A stretch of DNA of 64,000 nt from Microtetraspora glauca (GCA_001570385.1 BBYL01000014.1:1-64000); one strand, 5' to 3'. Shown: positions 1 to 9,055, counted from the stretch's first letter. Numbers and translations are program-made. The notes: generated from the letters alone by a model not told the origin.

Positions 1-299
1 ACATGGGCCGCAAAGTCCGCCGCGCCACCACTGCACAACGACGGGTCATCCTCAGCCGCTACGCCACCTGCATGGTCGACGGCTGCCACCTGCCCGCCCA
101 CCTGTGCCAGATCGACCACATCGACAACTGGAGCGACGGCGGCGCCACCGACCTGGACAAACTCGGACCCACCTGCCAGTTCCACAACCGCGACCGCTAC
201 CGAAATCCCGACCGCTACCAGCTCCGCCGGGCGGACGGCAAACGATGGGCCTTCACCTACACCGGCCCCCGCCGCACACGCACATCCCGTTCGAACTAG
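1..299 (+). CDS. HNH endonuclease, C-terminal part (runs off left edge)
   Basis: This is the 3' end of a gene whose start lies outside the window; the first ATG (position 3) is probably an internal Met. The visible 98 residues hold a Cys pair (CMVDGC) followed by QIDHID, a Gly/Asp-rich turn, GPTC and FHN. That is the HNH nuclease layout with zinc-binding cysteines seen at the C-terminus of actinobacterial DUF222/13E12-type HNH proteins. It would be a metal-dependent DNA nuclease. Those proteins often occur in multiple copies, sometimes REP13E12-associated, so mobility is possible but not shown here. The tail ends in a basic, Arg/Thr-rich stretch. The family call is firm, the parent protein type is inferred. 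Confidence 0.8.
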   Translation, partial: MGRKVRRATTAQRRVILSRYATCMVDGCHLPAHLCQIDHIDNWSDGGATDLDKLGPTCQFHNRDRYRNPDRYQLRRADGKRWAFTYTGPRRTRTSRSN

Positions 300-340
300 C
301 CGTGTGAGCGCGGGTGTCGTCTGGTCCCCGCAGGGCTCGG

Positions 341-421
341 TGAGGCGGGGTTGGGCGGGGCTGGATGAGGCGAAGTTGGGCGGGGCTGGGCGAGGCGAAG
401 TTGGGCGGGGCTGGGCGAGGC
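341..421. repeat. 25-bp tandem repeat, three units plus a partial
   Basis: Units at 341-365, 366-390 and 391-415 share the core gaggcGaagTTGGGCGGGGCTGG with a few substitutions in the first, and a fourth unit breaks off near 421. The array lies in the 403-bp gap between the HNH gene and the acylase gene. No spacers separate the units, so it is a simple minisatellite. The rest of the gap (422-685) has scattered TTCGA-containing short repeats around 505-565 and no coding sequence I can support. Confidence 0.85.
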
Positions 422-702
422 TGTTGGCTGCCTGCCCCGCTACCTAAGCCCGCCTCCGTAGCCCCGCCTTCGTAACCCCTCTTCGTGATCCATCCCGGGC
501 TCGCGCGCAGGCTCGCCTTCGAGGCCGTTTCGATGTGATGTCGCCTTCGATGGTGTCTTCGAGGTCTGCCTACAGAAAGCGGCCGTGAGGACGGACCACC
601 CTGGTAGTTCGGACACCTGGACGGTTTGAGAGAAAGCTGGGGATTGATCTTACGCGCTAGGCCTTCATACTGTGATGCGCGTTCTGGAGGAAAGGTCGGT
701 TG

Positions 703-3570
703 ATGGTCAGGCTCGCCCCGTATGCTCGCTTCTCTTGGCCGATCCGATGGCTGTTCCGCTTCTTGACCGTTCTGCTGGTCCTCGCGCTCATACTCGCGGG
801 GGTGGTCACGTGGGCCGTCCGGAGGTCCTTCCCGCAGGTGCACGGCGAGATCAAGCTGCCTGGTCTGTCGGCGAACGTCAGCGTCCTCCGCGATCAGTAC
901 GGCGTTCCGCAGATCTACGCCGACACCCCCGCCGATCTGTTCAAGGCTCAGGGCTATGTCCACGCCCAGGACCGCTTCTGGGAGATGGACTTCCGTCGTA
1001 AGACCACGGCAGGCCGCCTGTCCGAGCTGTTCGGGAGCTCGACCCTTGACATCGACAAGGTCGTACGCACGCTCGGCTGGCGTCGTACCGCCGAGAAGGA
1101 GTTCGGGCTGCTCGATCCCGAGGCGCGGAAGGCGCTCGAGGACTACGCCTCCGGCGTGAACGCGTGGCTGGACCAGCACCAGGGCTTCGCCGCACGCAGT
1201 CTCGAGTACGGCGTGCTCGCACTGACCAACGGCTCGTACGAACCGGAACCGTGGACGCCCGCAGACTCTCTCTCCTGGCTGAAGGCCCTCGCCTGGGACC
1301 TGCGGTCCAACATGAGCGCGGAGATAGAACGCGCCATCGACGCGTCGGTGCTACCGCTGGATCGGGTGAAGGAGCTCTTCCCCGGCTACCCGTTCGACCG
1401 CCACCAGCCGATCGTGACCAGGGGATCTGTGCGGGACGGTGAGTTCCGCACCGAGGAGGGGGCCGGCACCACCGCGGACAGTGCTGCGGGTACCGCGGTC
1501 GGGACGAGCGCGGTACCGGCCGCCGTGTCCGCAGGTTCGCCCGCCGTCGCCTCCGCTGCCGTCGTTGCCTCCGTCGCGGAGCGCGCCGGTCGGCCCGCCA
1601 CCGAATCTGCCGCTCAGCCGATCGTCGAGTCCAGGACCCGGCCCCCCGGCGAACTCAGAACCGGACGCGCAATCGAACTCACGGCCGCAACCGCCGGCAA
1701 GACCGGCAAGACCGGTGGCACGTCCGCTGCCGTGTCCGATGCCGCGCGCACGTATGACTCTTCGGCTCGATCCGGTGGGGCGCCCGGCGATACGCGTGTG
1801 GACGCGCCCGCCGCCGAGGCGCTCGCCCGCGTTGCGAAGGTGCTCGACACCGTTCCCACCCTGCTCGGCACGGCCGGCGGCGACCAGGCGGGCATCGGCT
1901 CGAACTCGTGGGTGGTGAGCGGGAAGCACACCGAGAGCGGCAAGCCCCTGCTGGCCAACGATCCTCACCTCGGGCCGAGGATGCCCTCGATCTGGTACCA
2001 GGCCGGGCTGCACTGCCGCTCGCGCGGGCCGGCCTGCCCCTATGACGTCAGTGGATACACCTTCTCCGGCGTGCCCGGTGTGGTGATCGGGCACAACCAC
2101 AAGATCGCATGGGGGTTCACCAACCTCGGACCCGATGTCACCGACCTGTACGTGGAGCGGGTGCAGAACGACACCTACGAGGTCAAGGGATCGTGGGTGC
2201 CGCTCCAGACACGGGTCGAGCAGATCAAGGTAGCGGGTGGAAAGACGGTCGAACTCCCCGTGCGCTCTACCGCTCACGGGCCGATCATCTCGGAGGTCCT
2301 GGGAGACGCCGGCGAGGCGTTGCCGGGCGCGGCGGCCAAGCTCGGCAAGATCGACAAGGGTATGGCCGTGGCGTTGCGCTGGACCGCGCTCGACCCCGGC
2401 AGGACGGGTGACGCGATCTTCCTGATGAACCGGGCGGAGAATTGGGAGCAGTTCCGCGAGGCGGCGTCGAAGTTCGAGGCTCCCGCCCAGAACCTGATCT
2501 ACGCCGACCTGGAGGGCAACATCGGCTACCAGGCGCCGGGCAAGATCCCGATCCGGTCCGACGGCGACGGCCAGTGGCCCGCCGCCGGATGGTCAGGGGA
2601 GCAGGAGTGGACCGGATACATCCCGTTCGAGCAGCTTCCCCACGTGTACAACCCGCCCGAGGGGTTCATCGTCACCGCCAACAACGCCGCGGTCCGGCCT
2701 GACTACGGCCCGCTCCTCACGTCCGACTGGTCGTACGGGTACCGCTCGCAGCGCATCGTCGACCGGATCACGCAGGCCATCGAGGCGGGCAAGATCACGG
2801 TCGACACCATGCGGGACATCCAGATGGACTCCCGTAACGGCCTCGCCGAGGCGCTCGTCCCGCACCTGTTGCGAGTGGGTGGAGGCGACACCGCGATGCT
2901 CAAGGGGTGGGATTTCGCCCAGACCCGGGACTCGTCCGAGGCCGCCTACTTCAACGCGGTCTGGCGGCACCTGCTCAAGCGGACGTTCGATGACGACATT
3001 CCCGAAAGCGGGCGGCCCGGTGGCGGCGACAGATGGTTCGAGGTCGTCAGGACGTTGCTCGGCGACCCGGACTCCCCGTGGTGGGACGACGTCCGTACCG
3101 AGGACACGACGGAGAACCGCGACGACATCCTGGCGGCGGCGATCAAGGATGCCGGTGCCGACCTGCGGGAGAAGCTCGGCGATACTCCGGAGGACTGGCG
3201 CTGGGGCGACCTGCACACCCTGGAGCTGACCAACGAGACGTTCGGCACCTCGGGCATCGCCCCGATCGAGTGGCTCTTCAACCGCGGCCCGCTCCATCTC
3301 GGTGGCAGCAAGGACGCGGTCGACGCCACGGGCTGGGACAGTGACAAGGGGTACGAGGTCGACTGGGTGCCCTCGATGCGGATGGTCATCGACCTCGCGG
3401 ACTTCGATCGCTCACGCTGGGTCAACCTGACCGGGGCCTCGGGCCACGCCTTTCATGCCAACTACAACGACCAGTCCGAATTGTGGGCCGACGGTGGCAC
3501 GACCGCCTGGCCCTTCTCCGAGCAGGGCGTACGCCGGGAGGCGGTGGACACTCTCACACTGACCCCGTGA
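703..3570 (+). CDS. penicillin acylase family protein (S45 Ntn-hydrolase)
   Basis: Likely an extracytoplasmic N-terminal-nucleophile amidohydrolase acting on penicillin-, acyl-homoserine-lactone- or lipopeptide-type amides; the substrate is not predictable. Start ATG follows a GGAGGA box at 686-691 (TTG at 700 is an alternative). A hydrophobic segment at about residues 18-40 is a signal anchor. The alpha part runs to about residue 245, then comes a roughly 130-residue Ala/Thr/Gly-rich stretch of low complexity, then the GIG-SNSW autoprocessing site (codons near 1891-1909), where the Ser after Gly would become the beta-chain N-terminal nucleophile, followed by NDPHLG typical of the family. At about 955 residues it is longer than usual because of the spacer. 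No partner genes lie beside it. Confidence 0.9.
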   Translation: MVRLAPYARFSWPIRWLFRFLTVLLVLALILAGVVTWAVRRSFPQVHGEIKLPGLSANVSVLRDQYGVPQIYADTPADLFKAQGYVHAQDRFWEMDFRRKTTAGRLSELFGSSTLDIDKVVRTLGWRRTAEKEFGLLDPEARKALEDYASGVNAWLDQHQGFAARSLEYGVLALTNGSYEPEPWTPADSLSWLKALAWDLRSNMSAEIERAIDASVLPLDRVKELFPGYPFDRHQPIVTRGSVRDGEFRTEEGAGTTADSAAGTAVGTSAVPAAVSAGSPAVASAAVVASVAERAGRPATESAAQPIVESRTRPPGELRTGRAIELTAATAGKTGKTGGTSAAVSDAARTYDSSARSGGAPGDTRVDAPAAEALARVAKVLDTVPTLLGTAGGDQAGIGSNSWVVSGKHTESGKPLLANDPHLGPRMPSIWYQAGLHCRSRGPACPYDVSGYTFSGVPGVVIGHNHKIAWGFTNLGPDVTDLYVERVQNDTYEVKGSWVPLQTRVEQIKVAGGKTVELPVRSTAHGPIISEVLGDAGEALPGAAAKLGKIDKGMAVALRWTALDPGRTGDAIFLMNRAENWEQFREAASKFEAPAQNLIYADLEGNIGYQAPGKIPIRSDGDGQWPAAGWSGEQEWTGYIPFEQLPHVYNPPEGFIVTANNAAVRPDYGPLLTSDWSYGYRSQRIVDRITQAIEAGKITVDTMRDIQMDSRNGLAEALVPHLLRVGGGDTAMLKGWDFAQTRDSSEAAYFNAVWRHLLKRTFDDDIPESGRPGGGDRWFEVVRTLLGDPDSPWWDDVRTEDTTENRDDILAAAIKDAGADLREKLGDTPEDWRWGDLHTLELTNETFGTSGIAPIEWLFNRGPLHLGGSKDAVDATGWDSDKGYEVDWVPSMRMVIDLADFDRSRWVNLTGASGHAFHANYNDQSELWADGGTTAWPFSEQGVRREAVDTLTLTP

Positions 3571-3624
3571 ACCGGCGACCCATGGACCGGCGAGCCCGTG
3601 AATCGGCGACCCGTGAATCGGCGG
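3564..3624. repeat. four degenerate 15-bp tandem units at the acylase stop codon
   Basis: Units beginning at 3564, 3579, 3595 and 3610 read cccgtgaaccggcga with small changes (cccatggaccggcga, cccgtgaatcggcga, cccgtgaatcggcgg). The first unit contains the TGA stop of the acylase gene (3568-3570). The array therefore sits in the 88-bp convergent gap and spans the end of the coding frame. Confidence 0.75.
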
Positions 3625-3658
3625 TCGTTCTGTTCGGGGGCGATCAACGGCTTCTGTG

Positions 3659-6484
3659 CTAGTGGGCGGTGACGACCGATGTGATCTCGCTCAGCGGGAA
3701 GTCGAGGTAGTCCCCTGCCTCCTCGCACCAGGCGTCCAGGATGCCGCCGCCGCGCAGCTCACCGTGGCTGATCGTCGCGGTCACGCCGTCAGACAGCGTG
3801 ATCAGGGCACGTACGCCGCGGTCGACGACGAACCCGAGCAAGGTCTGCTGCGCGGTCGGCAGCCGGGTCGCCAGGCGTCCGATCACCGCCCAGGTACGGC
3901 CCGGCGCCCGGTCGGACCTGTCACCCGGCTGCCGGGGTTGACCGGAAATATCCGGGCGACCGGCGTCGCCCGGTTGCGCGGGCCGACCGGCGACGATCAG
4001 CCGCCTTGCGTGCTCGCGGGGGTCCGGAGGCGGATCCGGCAGGGGGCCTGACAGCGGGTCAGAAAGCTGATGCGGGAACTGACCCGTCATCGGGCTGGGC
4101 AGCCCCTCCGGCGTGTGAGGCGGTGGGGGAGAAGGCGCGGGCTCGGTCGTCCGTCCGCCGGGCAGCAGAATCAACCGGCCACCGAGAGGTTCCGGGCCCT
4201 GCTCCCGTTCCGTATCAGGCTCTCGTTCCGAGGAAAGCTCCCGATCCGCGGCACGCTCGCCCTCTGCGCCATGCTCGCCGTTCGGGTCCTGGTCACGTCC
4301 CAGGCCATGACCCCCGGCCGGGTCCTGCTCCCGGTCCCGGCCCTGCGGAGGACCCGCGCCCTGCCCCGGCGCGGCACCGTGATCCCGACTCGCGCCATGC
4401 CCCATGTCCGGGCTGAGTTCCGCGCCGATCCGTGATGCCGTGACGAGCCGTGATGCCGTGCCGGCCTGGACCGGCCGCCTTCCGTGGAGGTCGCGACGGA
4501 TGGTGATGCCGCCTGCCCCGTCGGGAACCGGGGCGTACCCGACGTCGCGCAGGGCGGCGAGTGTCCGGTCGGCGGGTGCCTGGCTCGCCAGAACGGTCGG
4601 AGCCAGCGAACGGAGTCCGAGCCTGGCGAGTTTCCGATGGGCGGAGATCTCGGTCAGCAACGCGGGATCCGAACCGAGGATGACACAGCCCACCGCGGCC
4701 ACGGTCACCTCGCCGTGCCTGCGCGCCACGTCACGGACCAGGTACACGAGAGGCTGGGGGAGAGCACCCACCTCGGCGAGCTGGTCGAGCAACGTGTCGG
4801 CGGTCTCCCCGCCGTCCAGTGCACGCCGTACGCTGGCCGGGCCGAACCGCCAGACCGACGCCGCGCCCCGGGACTCGCGGTCGGCGGCGCGGTCGAGCAG
4901 GGATGCCAGCTCGGCTGAGGGCGGGCCGGTGACCACGGCGGTTAGGTCTGCCCCGAAGAGCGCCGTACGCTGGGCGCTCGCCAGTGCCTTGGCCGAGCGC
5001 TCCGCCAGCGCGGGATCGTGCTCGACCTCGGGCGCGGTGCCGTCGTTCTCGGCGCCCGCCACTGAGCCGAGCGCGGCCAGCGCCCGCCCCAGAGAGGTCG
5101 GGGCGCCGTTTGAGAACAGCCCGAGCAACCGCGCCTCCTCCAGGACGGCCGGGGCACATTCGGCGAGCAGTTCCCTGTCGAGCAGCGGCGCCTGCCAGTG
5201 GACGGACTGCACGAGCTCGGGGAAAGTGGCGAATCCCCGGCCTTCCGGGATCTCCGAGAGAGCGCCGAGTACGGCCCGGCGGGTCCGGGCGATGGTCTCT
5301 CCCTCAGGGTCGTCGCCAAGCACGGTCGCGTACCGGTCCTGGACGCGGCGAAGCGACGACCGCTCCATCCGCCACCACGCGGCCAGCAGGACGCGCAGCC
5401 GGGCCGGGCCCTCCGACAGCCGCCAGGTGTCGAACCGGTCCGTGGGGACGAGCCCGCCCGTGTCCTCGTCCAACATGATCAGCCGGGAGACCGCGGACGT
5501 CTCGATCAGGAGGCGGACCTCCTCCTCGGTGCAGCCGGTCTCCTTGGCGACGCGCTTCACCTCGCGCACGCCGACGCCGCCGCCTTTCAGCAGAGGGAGC
5601 GGCGACTTGTCGATGTTCTCCAGCAGTGCGGTGGCGCGGTCGAGCAGATGGGGCGCGGCCAGGCACATCTCGTGTTCGACGGCGGCCACGTCGACCGGCA
5701 CGGTGGCGAGATCGGGCGGGTAGGGCGTGAACGGCGCGTGATAGTCGGGGCCGCGCAGAGCCAGCGCGACCTCGCGGGGCATCCCCGCCACGCCCCACTG
5801 GGTACGGAAGAGCAGACCGCGGTCGAGGGCCCATTTCTCGGGCGTACCCGGTGTGATGAACAGGTCCCCGTTCACGCTGCGGATCGGCCCGTCCCAGGCG
5901 AAGTCGTCGAGCATGCCGATCGTGCCCTCCGGCGCGTCGGCGACCAGGGAGGAGAGCAGTTCGCTGTCACCGAGAGTCGCCGACACCCGGGCCATCAACT
6001 GGCGTTTCGTGCCCTGGGCGGAGATGCCCAGATTGCGGCACATCCGTCGCAGGCCCTCGGTGTTCAGCGTCCACGATTCGAGGTACGCCGACAACGGCTC
6101 GCCGAGGCCGCACGGAGCCGTCCACCATCGCGCGAGCGCCCCTGCCAGGGCGATCCTGCCATCCGGTGCGGGCCAGGCGAGCGCGTGGTCGTACAGCCGG
6201 TCCAGCCAGGGGATCGTCTCGGAGACGCTGACGCCGAGAAACCGGGCGAGTTCGTCCTCGCCGGGACGGCCGCCGAGCGCGAGGCACGCCTGCACGATCT
6301 CCAGAGCCGGGAGGGGCAGCGTGTGCATGACCTCCATCACGGCGAAGTCGCCGGAAAGCCGCTCGGCGAGCGCATCGAGCCTGCGTGGCCACGGCGGCGC
6401 GAGGGCGTCGGGGCGGTTGCCCAGTACGCGCGTGAGTCTTTCCTCGTCGAGAGTGGCCAGCCAGCCGGTCAGGTGATCGTCCAT
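3659..6484 (-). CDS. helicase-associated domain protein (XPB/Ssl2-like N-terminal domain family)
   Basis: A 941-residue protein resembling the large actinobacterial proteins annotated as helicase-C-terminal/XPB-like-domain proteins. The middle region (about residues 500-660, with FGPASVRRAL, LGSDPALL and the LRSLAPTVLAS-like stretch) matches that family best. I see no Walker A or DEAD-box motif, so it is not itself a helicase by motif. Residues about 690-870 are a Gly/Arg/Glu/Asp- then Pro-rich low-complexity insertion, after which a short folded C-terminal domain (TWAVIGRLATRLPTAQQ, then ATISHGELRGGGILDAW) resumes, resembling a WYL-like module. Start is ATG at 6484; a GTG just upstream is possible and the ribosome site (AGAGA) is weak. 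Role may be DNA-associated, unproven. Confidence 0.75.
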   Translation of the reverse strand: MDDHLTGWLATLDEERLTRVLGNRPDALAPPWPRRLDALAERLSGDFAVMEVMHTLPLPALEIVQACLALGGRPGEDELARFLGVSVSETIPWLDRLYDHALAWPAPDGRIALAGALARWWTAPCGLGEPLSAYLESWTLNTEGLRRMCRNLGISAQGTKRQLMARVSATLGDSELLSSLVADAPEGTIGMLDDFAWDGPIRSVNGDLFITPGTPEKWALDRGLLFRTQWGVAGMPREVALALRGPDYHAPFTPYPPDLATVPVDVAAVEHEMCLAAPHLLDRATALLENIDKSPLPLLKGGGVGVREVKRVAKETGCTEEEVRLLIETSAVSRLIMLDEDTGGLVPTDRFDTWRLSEGPARLRVLLAAWWRMERSSLRRVQDRYATVLGDDPEGETIARTRRAVLGALSEIPEGRGFATFPELVQSVHWQAPLLDRELLAECAPAVLEEARLLGLFSNGAPTSLGRALAALGSVAGAENDGTAPEVEHDPALAERSAKALASAQRTALFGADLTAVVTGPPSAELASLLDRAADRESRGAASVWRFGPASVRRALDGGETADTLLDQLAEVGALPQPLVYLVRDVARRHGEVTVAAVGCVILGSDPALLTEISAHRKLARLGLRSLAPTVLASQAPADRTLAALRDVGYAPVPDGAGGITIRRDLHGRRPVQAGTASRLVTASRIGAELSPDMGHGASRDHGAAPGQGAGPPQGRDREQDPAGGHGLGRDQDPNGEHGAEGERAADRELSSEREPDTEREQGPEPLGGRLILLPGGRTTEPAPSPPPPHTPEGLPSPMTGQFPHQLSDPLSGPLPDPPPDPREHARRLIVAGRPAQPGDAGRPDISGQPRQPGDRSDRAPGRTWAVIGRLATRLPTAQQTLLGFVVDRGVRALITLSDGVTATISHGELRGGGILDAWCEEAGDYLDFPLSEITSVVTAH

Positions 6485-6767
6485 CACAGATCTCTTGGGA
6501 GTCTCGGGAGGCCACCGTAATCCAGATCACGTGCCCAAGGGGGCCGCGCGGCAGAAATATGAGCCTGCGTTCATTCGCACCGGGGACGGTGCGGCGCCCT
6601 TGGGTGGTCGCGAGACATGATCGCCGGCCCTACCGGGAACGCCACTTCGTCAGCCCGGACAGATCAGCTGGACGGATCAGCCCGGGCCCCGATGCCTCGG
6701 CCGGCATACATCAACGCGGCAGAACCCATGAGAGCCAGGCAGGCTGCCTGGAGCCTGCCCGCCGGGA

Positions 6768-7340
6768 TCAGGCGGACAGGACCGCCCAGACGGCTTTGCC
6801 CTGGGGGGCGAGAGGTGACCAGCCCCAGCACACGCTCATGGACTCGACGATGTGCAGTCCCAGCCCGCCGGGCTCGAACGGCGACGGGTCGCGGAGCACG
6901 GGAACGGCGGAGCCGGGGTCGGTGATCGCGCAGGTGACCAGTGGCCCTCGGCGGATCAGCGACAGCCGTACGACCTCGCGTTCGCGGCGGCTCGGCATGG
7001 TGCTGAGCATGAGGCCGTGTCTCAGGGCGTTGGTGGCGAGCTCGGAGACGATGAGCTCCATGCCTTCGGCCAGGTCGCCCATGCCCCAGCCGGCCAGCGT
7101 GCCCGTGGCGAAGCTGCGGGCCGAATGGACCGATTCCGCTCGGGGAAGCAGAACGAAGGTGGCGCTTGCGGCGGTGGATCCAGGGGCGAGGAGATCGCGG
7201 GCGGGCTCCGGCCACCAGCCGAGAGGAGGCCACCAATCGAGCGCCGACCACTGGGTTTGGCCACGAGTCAGGTTCGCGGACTGCACGAGATCATGATGGT
7301 GCAAGCTCCCGTGCATGTGCAAGAGCGGATGCACGTGCAT
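6768..7340 (-). CDS. HATPase-fold ATP-binding regulator (anti-sigma/RsbW-like)
   Basis: The C-terminal 130 residues form a GHKL ATPase: an N-box (IVSELATNALRHG), a DPG ATP-lid motif and a GGLGLHIVE G2 box. This is the small AbaA/RsbW-like kinase type that actinomycetes keep beside XRE-DUF5753 and DUF397 genes, as happens here on the divergent side. Such proteins are thought to work as anti-sigma-like kinases. The start is uncertain: the first ATG (7340) gives a His-rich leader (MHVHPLLHMHGS) lying in a region of TGCATGTGCA-like repeats, without a ribosome site, so a start further in (for example GTG at 7286) is quite possible. Confidence 0.75.
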   Translation of the reverse strand: MHVHPLLHMHGSLHHHDLVQSANLTRGQTQWSALDWWPPLGWWPEPARDLLAPGSTAASATFVLLPRAESVHSARSFATGTLAGWGMGDLAEGMELIVSELATNALRHGLMLSTMPSRREREVVRLSLIRRGPLVTCAITDPGSAVPVLRDPSPFEPGGLGLHIVESMSVCWGWSPLAPQGKAVWAVLSA

Positions 7341-7357
7341 TTGAAGGATGCACGCGC
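7310..7357. promoter_or_regulatory. clustered TGCATGTGC/GCACGTGCA motifs, possible operator
   Basis: GTGCATGTGC (7311-7320), GCACGTGCAT (7331-7340) and a further GCACGCGC shortly after form an imperfect inverted repeat around 7316-7335 between the divergent HATPase and XRE genes. It is a natural place for the XRE regulator to bind, but it overlaps the most upstream possible start of the HATPase gene. Function is inferred from position and symmetry only. Confidence 0.4.
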
Positions 7358-7400
7358 TACGGTTACCCCCAATACACCTCTGGGACGAAGGGGGCGATCT

Positions 7401-7429
7401 TTGACAGACTGTGAACCAGTCCACATACC
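7401..7429 (+). promoter_or_regulatory. candidate promoter of the XRE-DUF397 operon
   Basis: A perfect TTGACA (7401-7406) is followed 17 nt later by CATACC (7424-7429), a poor -10 match. The hexamer is the best -35 box in the gap, and a GGAGGA ribosome site follows at 7430-7435. Confidence 0.35.
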
Positions 7430-7442
7430 GGAGGAATAGCAC

Positions 7443-8309
7443 GTGTCGATAGATCCGCCTGGATCCGGCTCCACCGTTCGGCGAATCATGCTGGGTGCGA
7501 GCCTTCGCAAGCTGCGCGAGGACCGGGGACTTACCCGGGAGGTGGCGGGATTCCATATCCGCGCCTCGGAGTCCAAGATCAGCCGGATGGAACTCGGCCG
7601 GGTCGGATTCAAGACACGTGATGTCGAAGACCTGCTCACGCTGTACGGCGTGCACGACGACGCCGAACGGCGCGGCCTGCTGGAAATGGTCCGGGAGGCC
7701 AACACGCCCGGTTGGTGGCACAAGTACGGCGACGTGCTGCCGGGCTGGTTCGTCACCTACATCGGGCTTGAGGAGGCGGCGAGCGTGATCCGCACCTACG
7801 AGGTGCAGTTCGTGCCCGGCCTGCTCCAGACGGCGGCGTACGCCCGCGCGGTGATCCGGCTCGGTTATCCGGACGATCCGGACGAGGCGATCGAGCACCG
7901 TGTGCATCTGCGCATGCAGCGCCAGGAGCGCCTGCGGCAGAAGGACGGGCCGAGGCTCTGGGCGGTCATCGACGAAGCCGCGCTCAAGCGTCCCATCGGT
8001 GGTGACGGGATCATGCGGGAGCAGCTCCAGCACCTGCTGGAGGTGGCCATGCTGCCCAACATCACCGTGCAGGTGATGCCGTTCCGCTTCGGCATGCACG
8101 CGGCCGAGGGAGGGGCGTTCACGATCCTGCGTTTCCCGGAGTCCGATCTTTCGGACGTGGTCTACGTCGAGCAGTTGTGGGGTGCCCTGTACCTGGACAA
8201 GCGTGAGGACATCGACCCGTACCTCACGGCCATGGAGCAGTTGTGCGTGGAGAGCACCACGCCAGGGGGTACCGCCGAGATCATCGGCGATCTTCTCAGA
8301 GAGATGTAA
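7443..8309 (+). CDS. XRE-family regulator with DUF5753 domain
   Basis: DNA-binding regulator of the WhiJ/Scr1-like family. An N-terminal Cro/C1 helix-turn-helix covers about residues 17-72 (LRKLREDRGLTREVAG, then SKISRMELGR). The DUF5753 ligand/partner domain fills residues about 100-285, with the usual PGLLQT and YARA motifs. Start GTG follows GGAGGA at 7430-7435. Its stop codon directly abuts the ATG of the DUF397 gene, so the two are co-translated. In Streptomyces, relatives of this XRE/DUF397/HATPase trio influence development and antibiotic production. The ligand is unknown. Confidence 0.93.
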   Translation: MSIDPPGSGSTVRRIMLGASLRKLREDRGLTREVAGFHIRASESKISRMELGRVGFKTRDVEDLLTLYGVHDDAERRGLLEMVREANTPGWWHKYGDVLPGWFVTYIGLEEAASVIRTYEVQFVPGLLQTAAYARAVIRLGYPDDPDEAIEHRVHLRMQRQERLRQKDGPRLWAVIDEAALKRPIGGDGIMREQLQHLLEVAMLPNITVQVMPFRFGMHAAEGGAFTILRFPESDLSDVVYVEQLWGALYLDKREDIDPYLTAMEQLCVESTTPGGTAEIIGDLLREM

Positions 8310-8543
8310 ATGCAGACATATAACGGAATGCCCGCAAATGACCTGACCGGAGTCACCTGGCGGAAGAGCGTCCGGAGCAACTCGACCGGCAACTGCGTGG
8401 AGCTCGCCGAGCTTCCCGACGGCGGCGTGGCCGTGCGGAACTCGCGATTCCCCGAGGGGCCGGCGCTGATCTACACGCGGGACGAGATCCGGGCGCTGGT
8501 GCTCGGCGTCAAAGACGGGGAATTCGACGGCCTTCTGGTGTAA
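8310..8543 (+). CDS. DUF397 domain protein
   Basis: A 77-residue protein with the DUF397 core: a WRKS-VRSN motif, NCVELAEL, VAVRNSR and a C-terminal DEIRALVLGVKDGEF segment. DUF397 proteins pair with the XRE-DUF5753 regulators encoded just upstream and are believed to modulate them, behaving like antidote or activator partners. The ATG touches the preceding TAA with no gap, typical of translational coupling. Confidence 0.95.
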   Translation: MQTYNGMPANDLTGVTWRKSVRSNSTGNCVELAELPDGGVAVRNSRFPEGPALIYTRDEIRALVLGVKDGEFDGLLV

Positions 8544-8650
8544 CGCCGTTTTTACACGACACGCGCAGCCTTAACCGGCTCGTGCGGAGCCGCGTAACAC
8601 GCGTCCGGCAGATTGGGTCCCACACGATGGTGACGATCAGGGGGCTCGGC

Positions 8651-8926
8651 ATGCTGGACCAGATGACTCTCTATCCCGTGGCCGACGACGTGCTCTTCGC
8701 ACCAGGAGGACGTGTGGTGATCCGCACGTACGGCGTCGCGTCGGCGGCGGAGTCCGCCGACGGCCGGCCCAGGTCCGTCGCCTACCGGACGTGGGTCACC
8801 GGGGTCATGGATCAGCCCAGGTACTGGCACTGGGGCCACTTCGAGGACGCGCGAAGGGGACACCGCAAGGTCCTCGAGTGGCTGACCGGCCGTGGGCCCC
8901 AGCCGCAGCCGGTCGCCGCCGGCTGA
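8651..8926 (+). CDS. hypothetical protein
   Basis: I do not recognise this small protein (91 residues from ATG 8651). It has no signal peptide or membrane segment; it is mostly beta-like with a Trp/His-rich stretch (YWHWGHFEDARRGHRKVLEWL around residues 60-80). A GGGGG ribosome site at about 8640-8644 favours ATG 8651; ATG 8627 and GTG 8582 are longer alternatives. It follows the DUF397 gene in the same direction after about 100 bp and could belong to the same transcript. The coding bias is consistent with a real gene. Confidence 0.6.
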   Translation: MLDQMTLYPVADDVLFAPGGRVVIRTYGVASAAESADGRPRSVAYRTWVTGVMDQPRYWHWGHFEDARRGHRKVLEWLTGRGPQPQPVAAG

Positions 8927-9027
8927 GCACGTAGACATACGCACACGTACGTACCGACGCGTCAACGGCGATGCGTCGAAAGCGTGCTCCGCATCGCTCT
9001 TCGCACCGGCGGGAATCGTCGTGCCGG

Positions 9028-9053
9028 CCCGGAAACCGAGCCCGGAAACCGAG
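9028..9053. repeat. 13-bp direct repeat, two copies
   Basis: CCCGGAAACCGAG occurs twice back to back, just beyond the stop codon of the phosphatase gene on the minus strand. Confidence 0.6.
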
Positions 9054-9055
9054 CC

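Noticed and set aside
341..421. CRISPR array
   Set aside because: The units are contiguous, without spacers.
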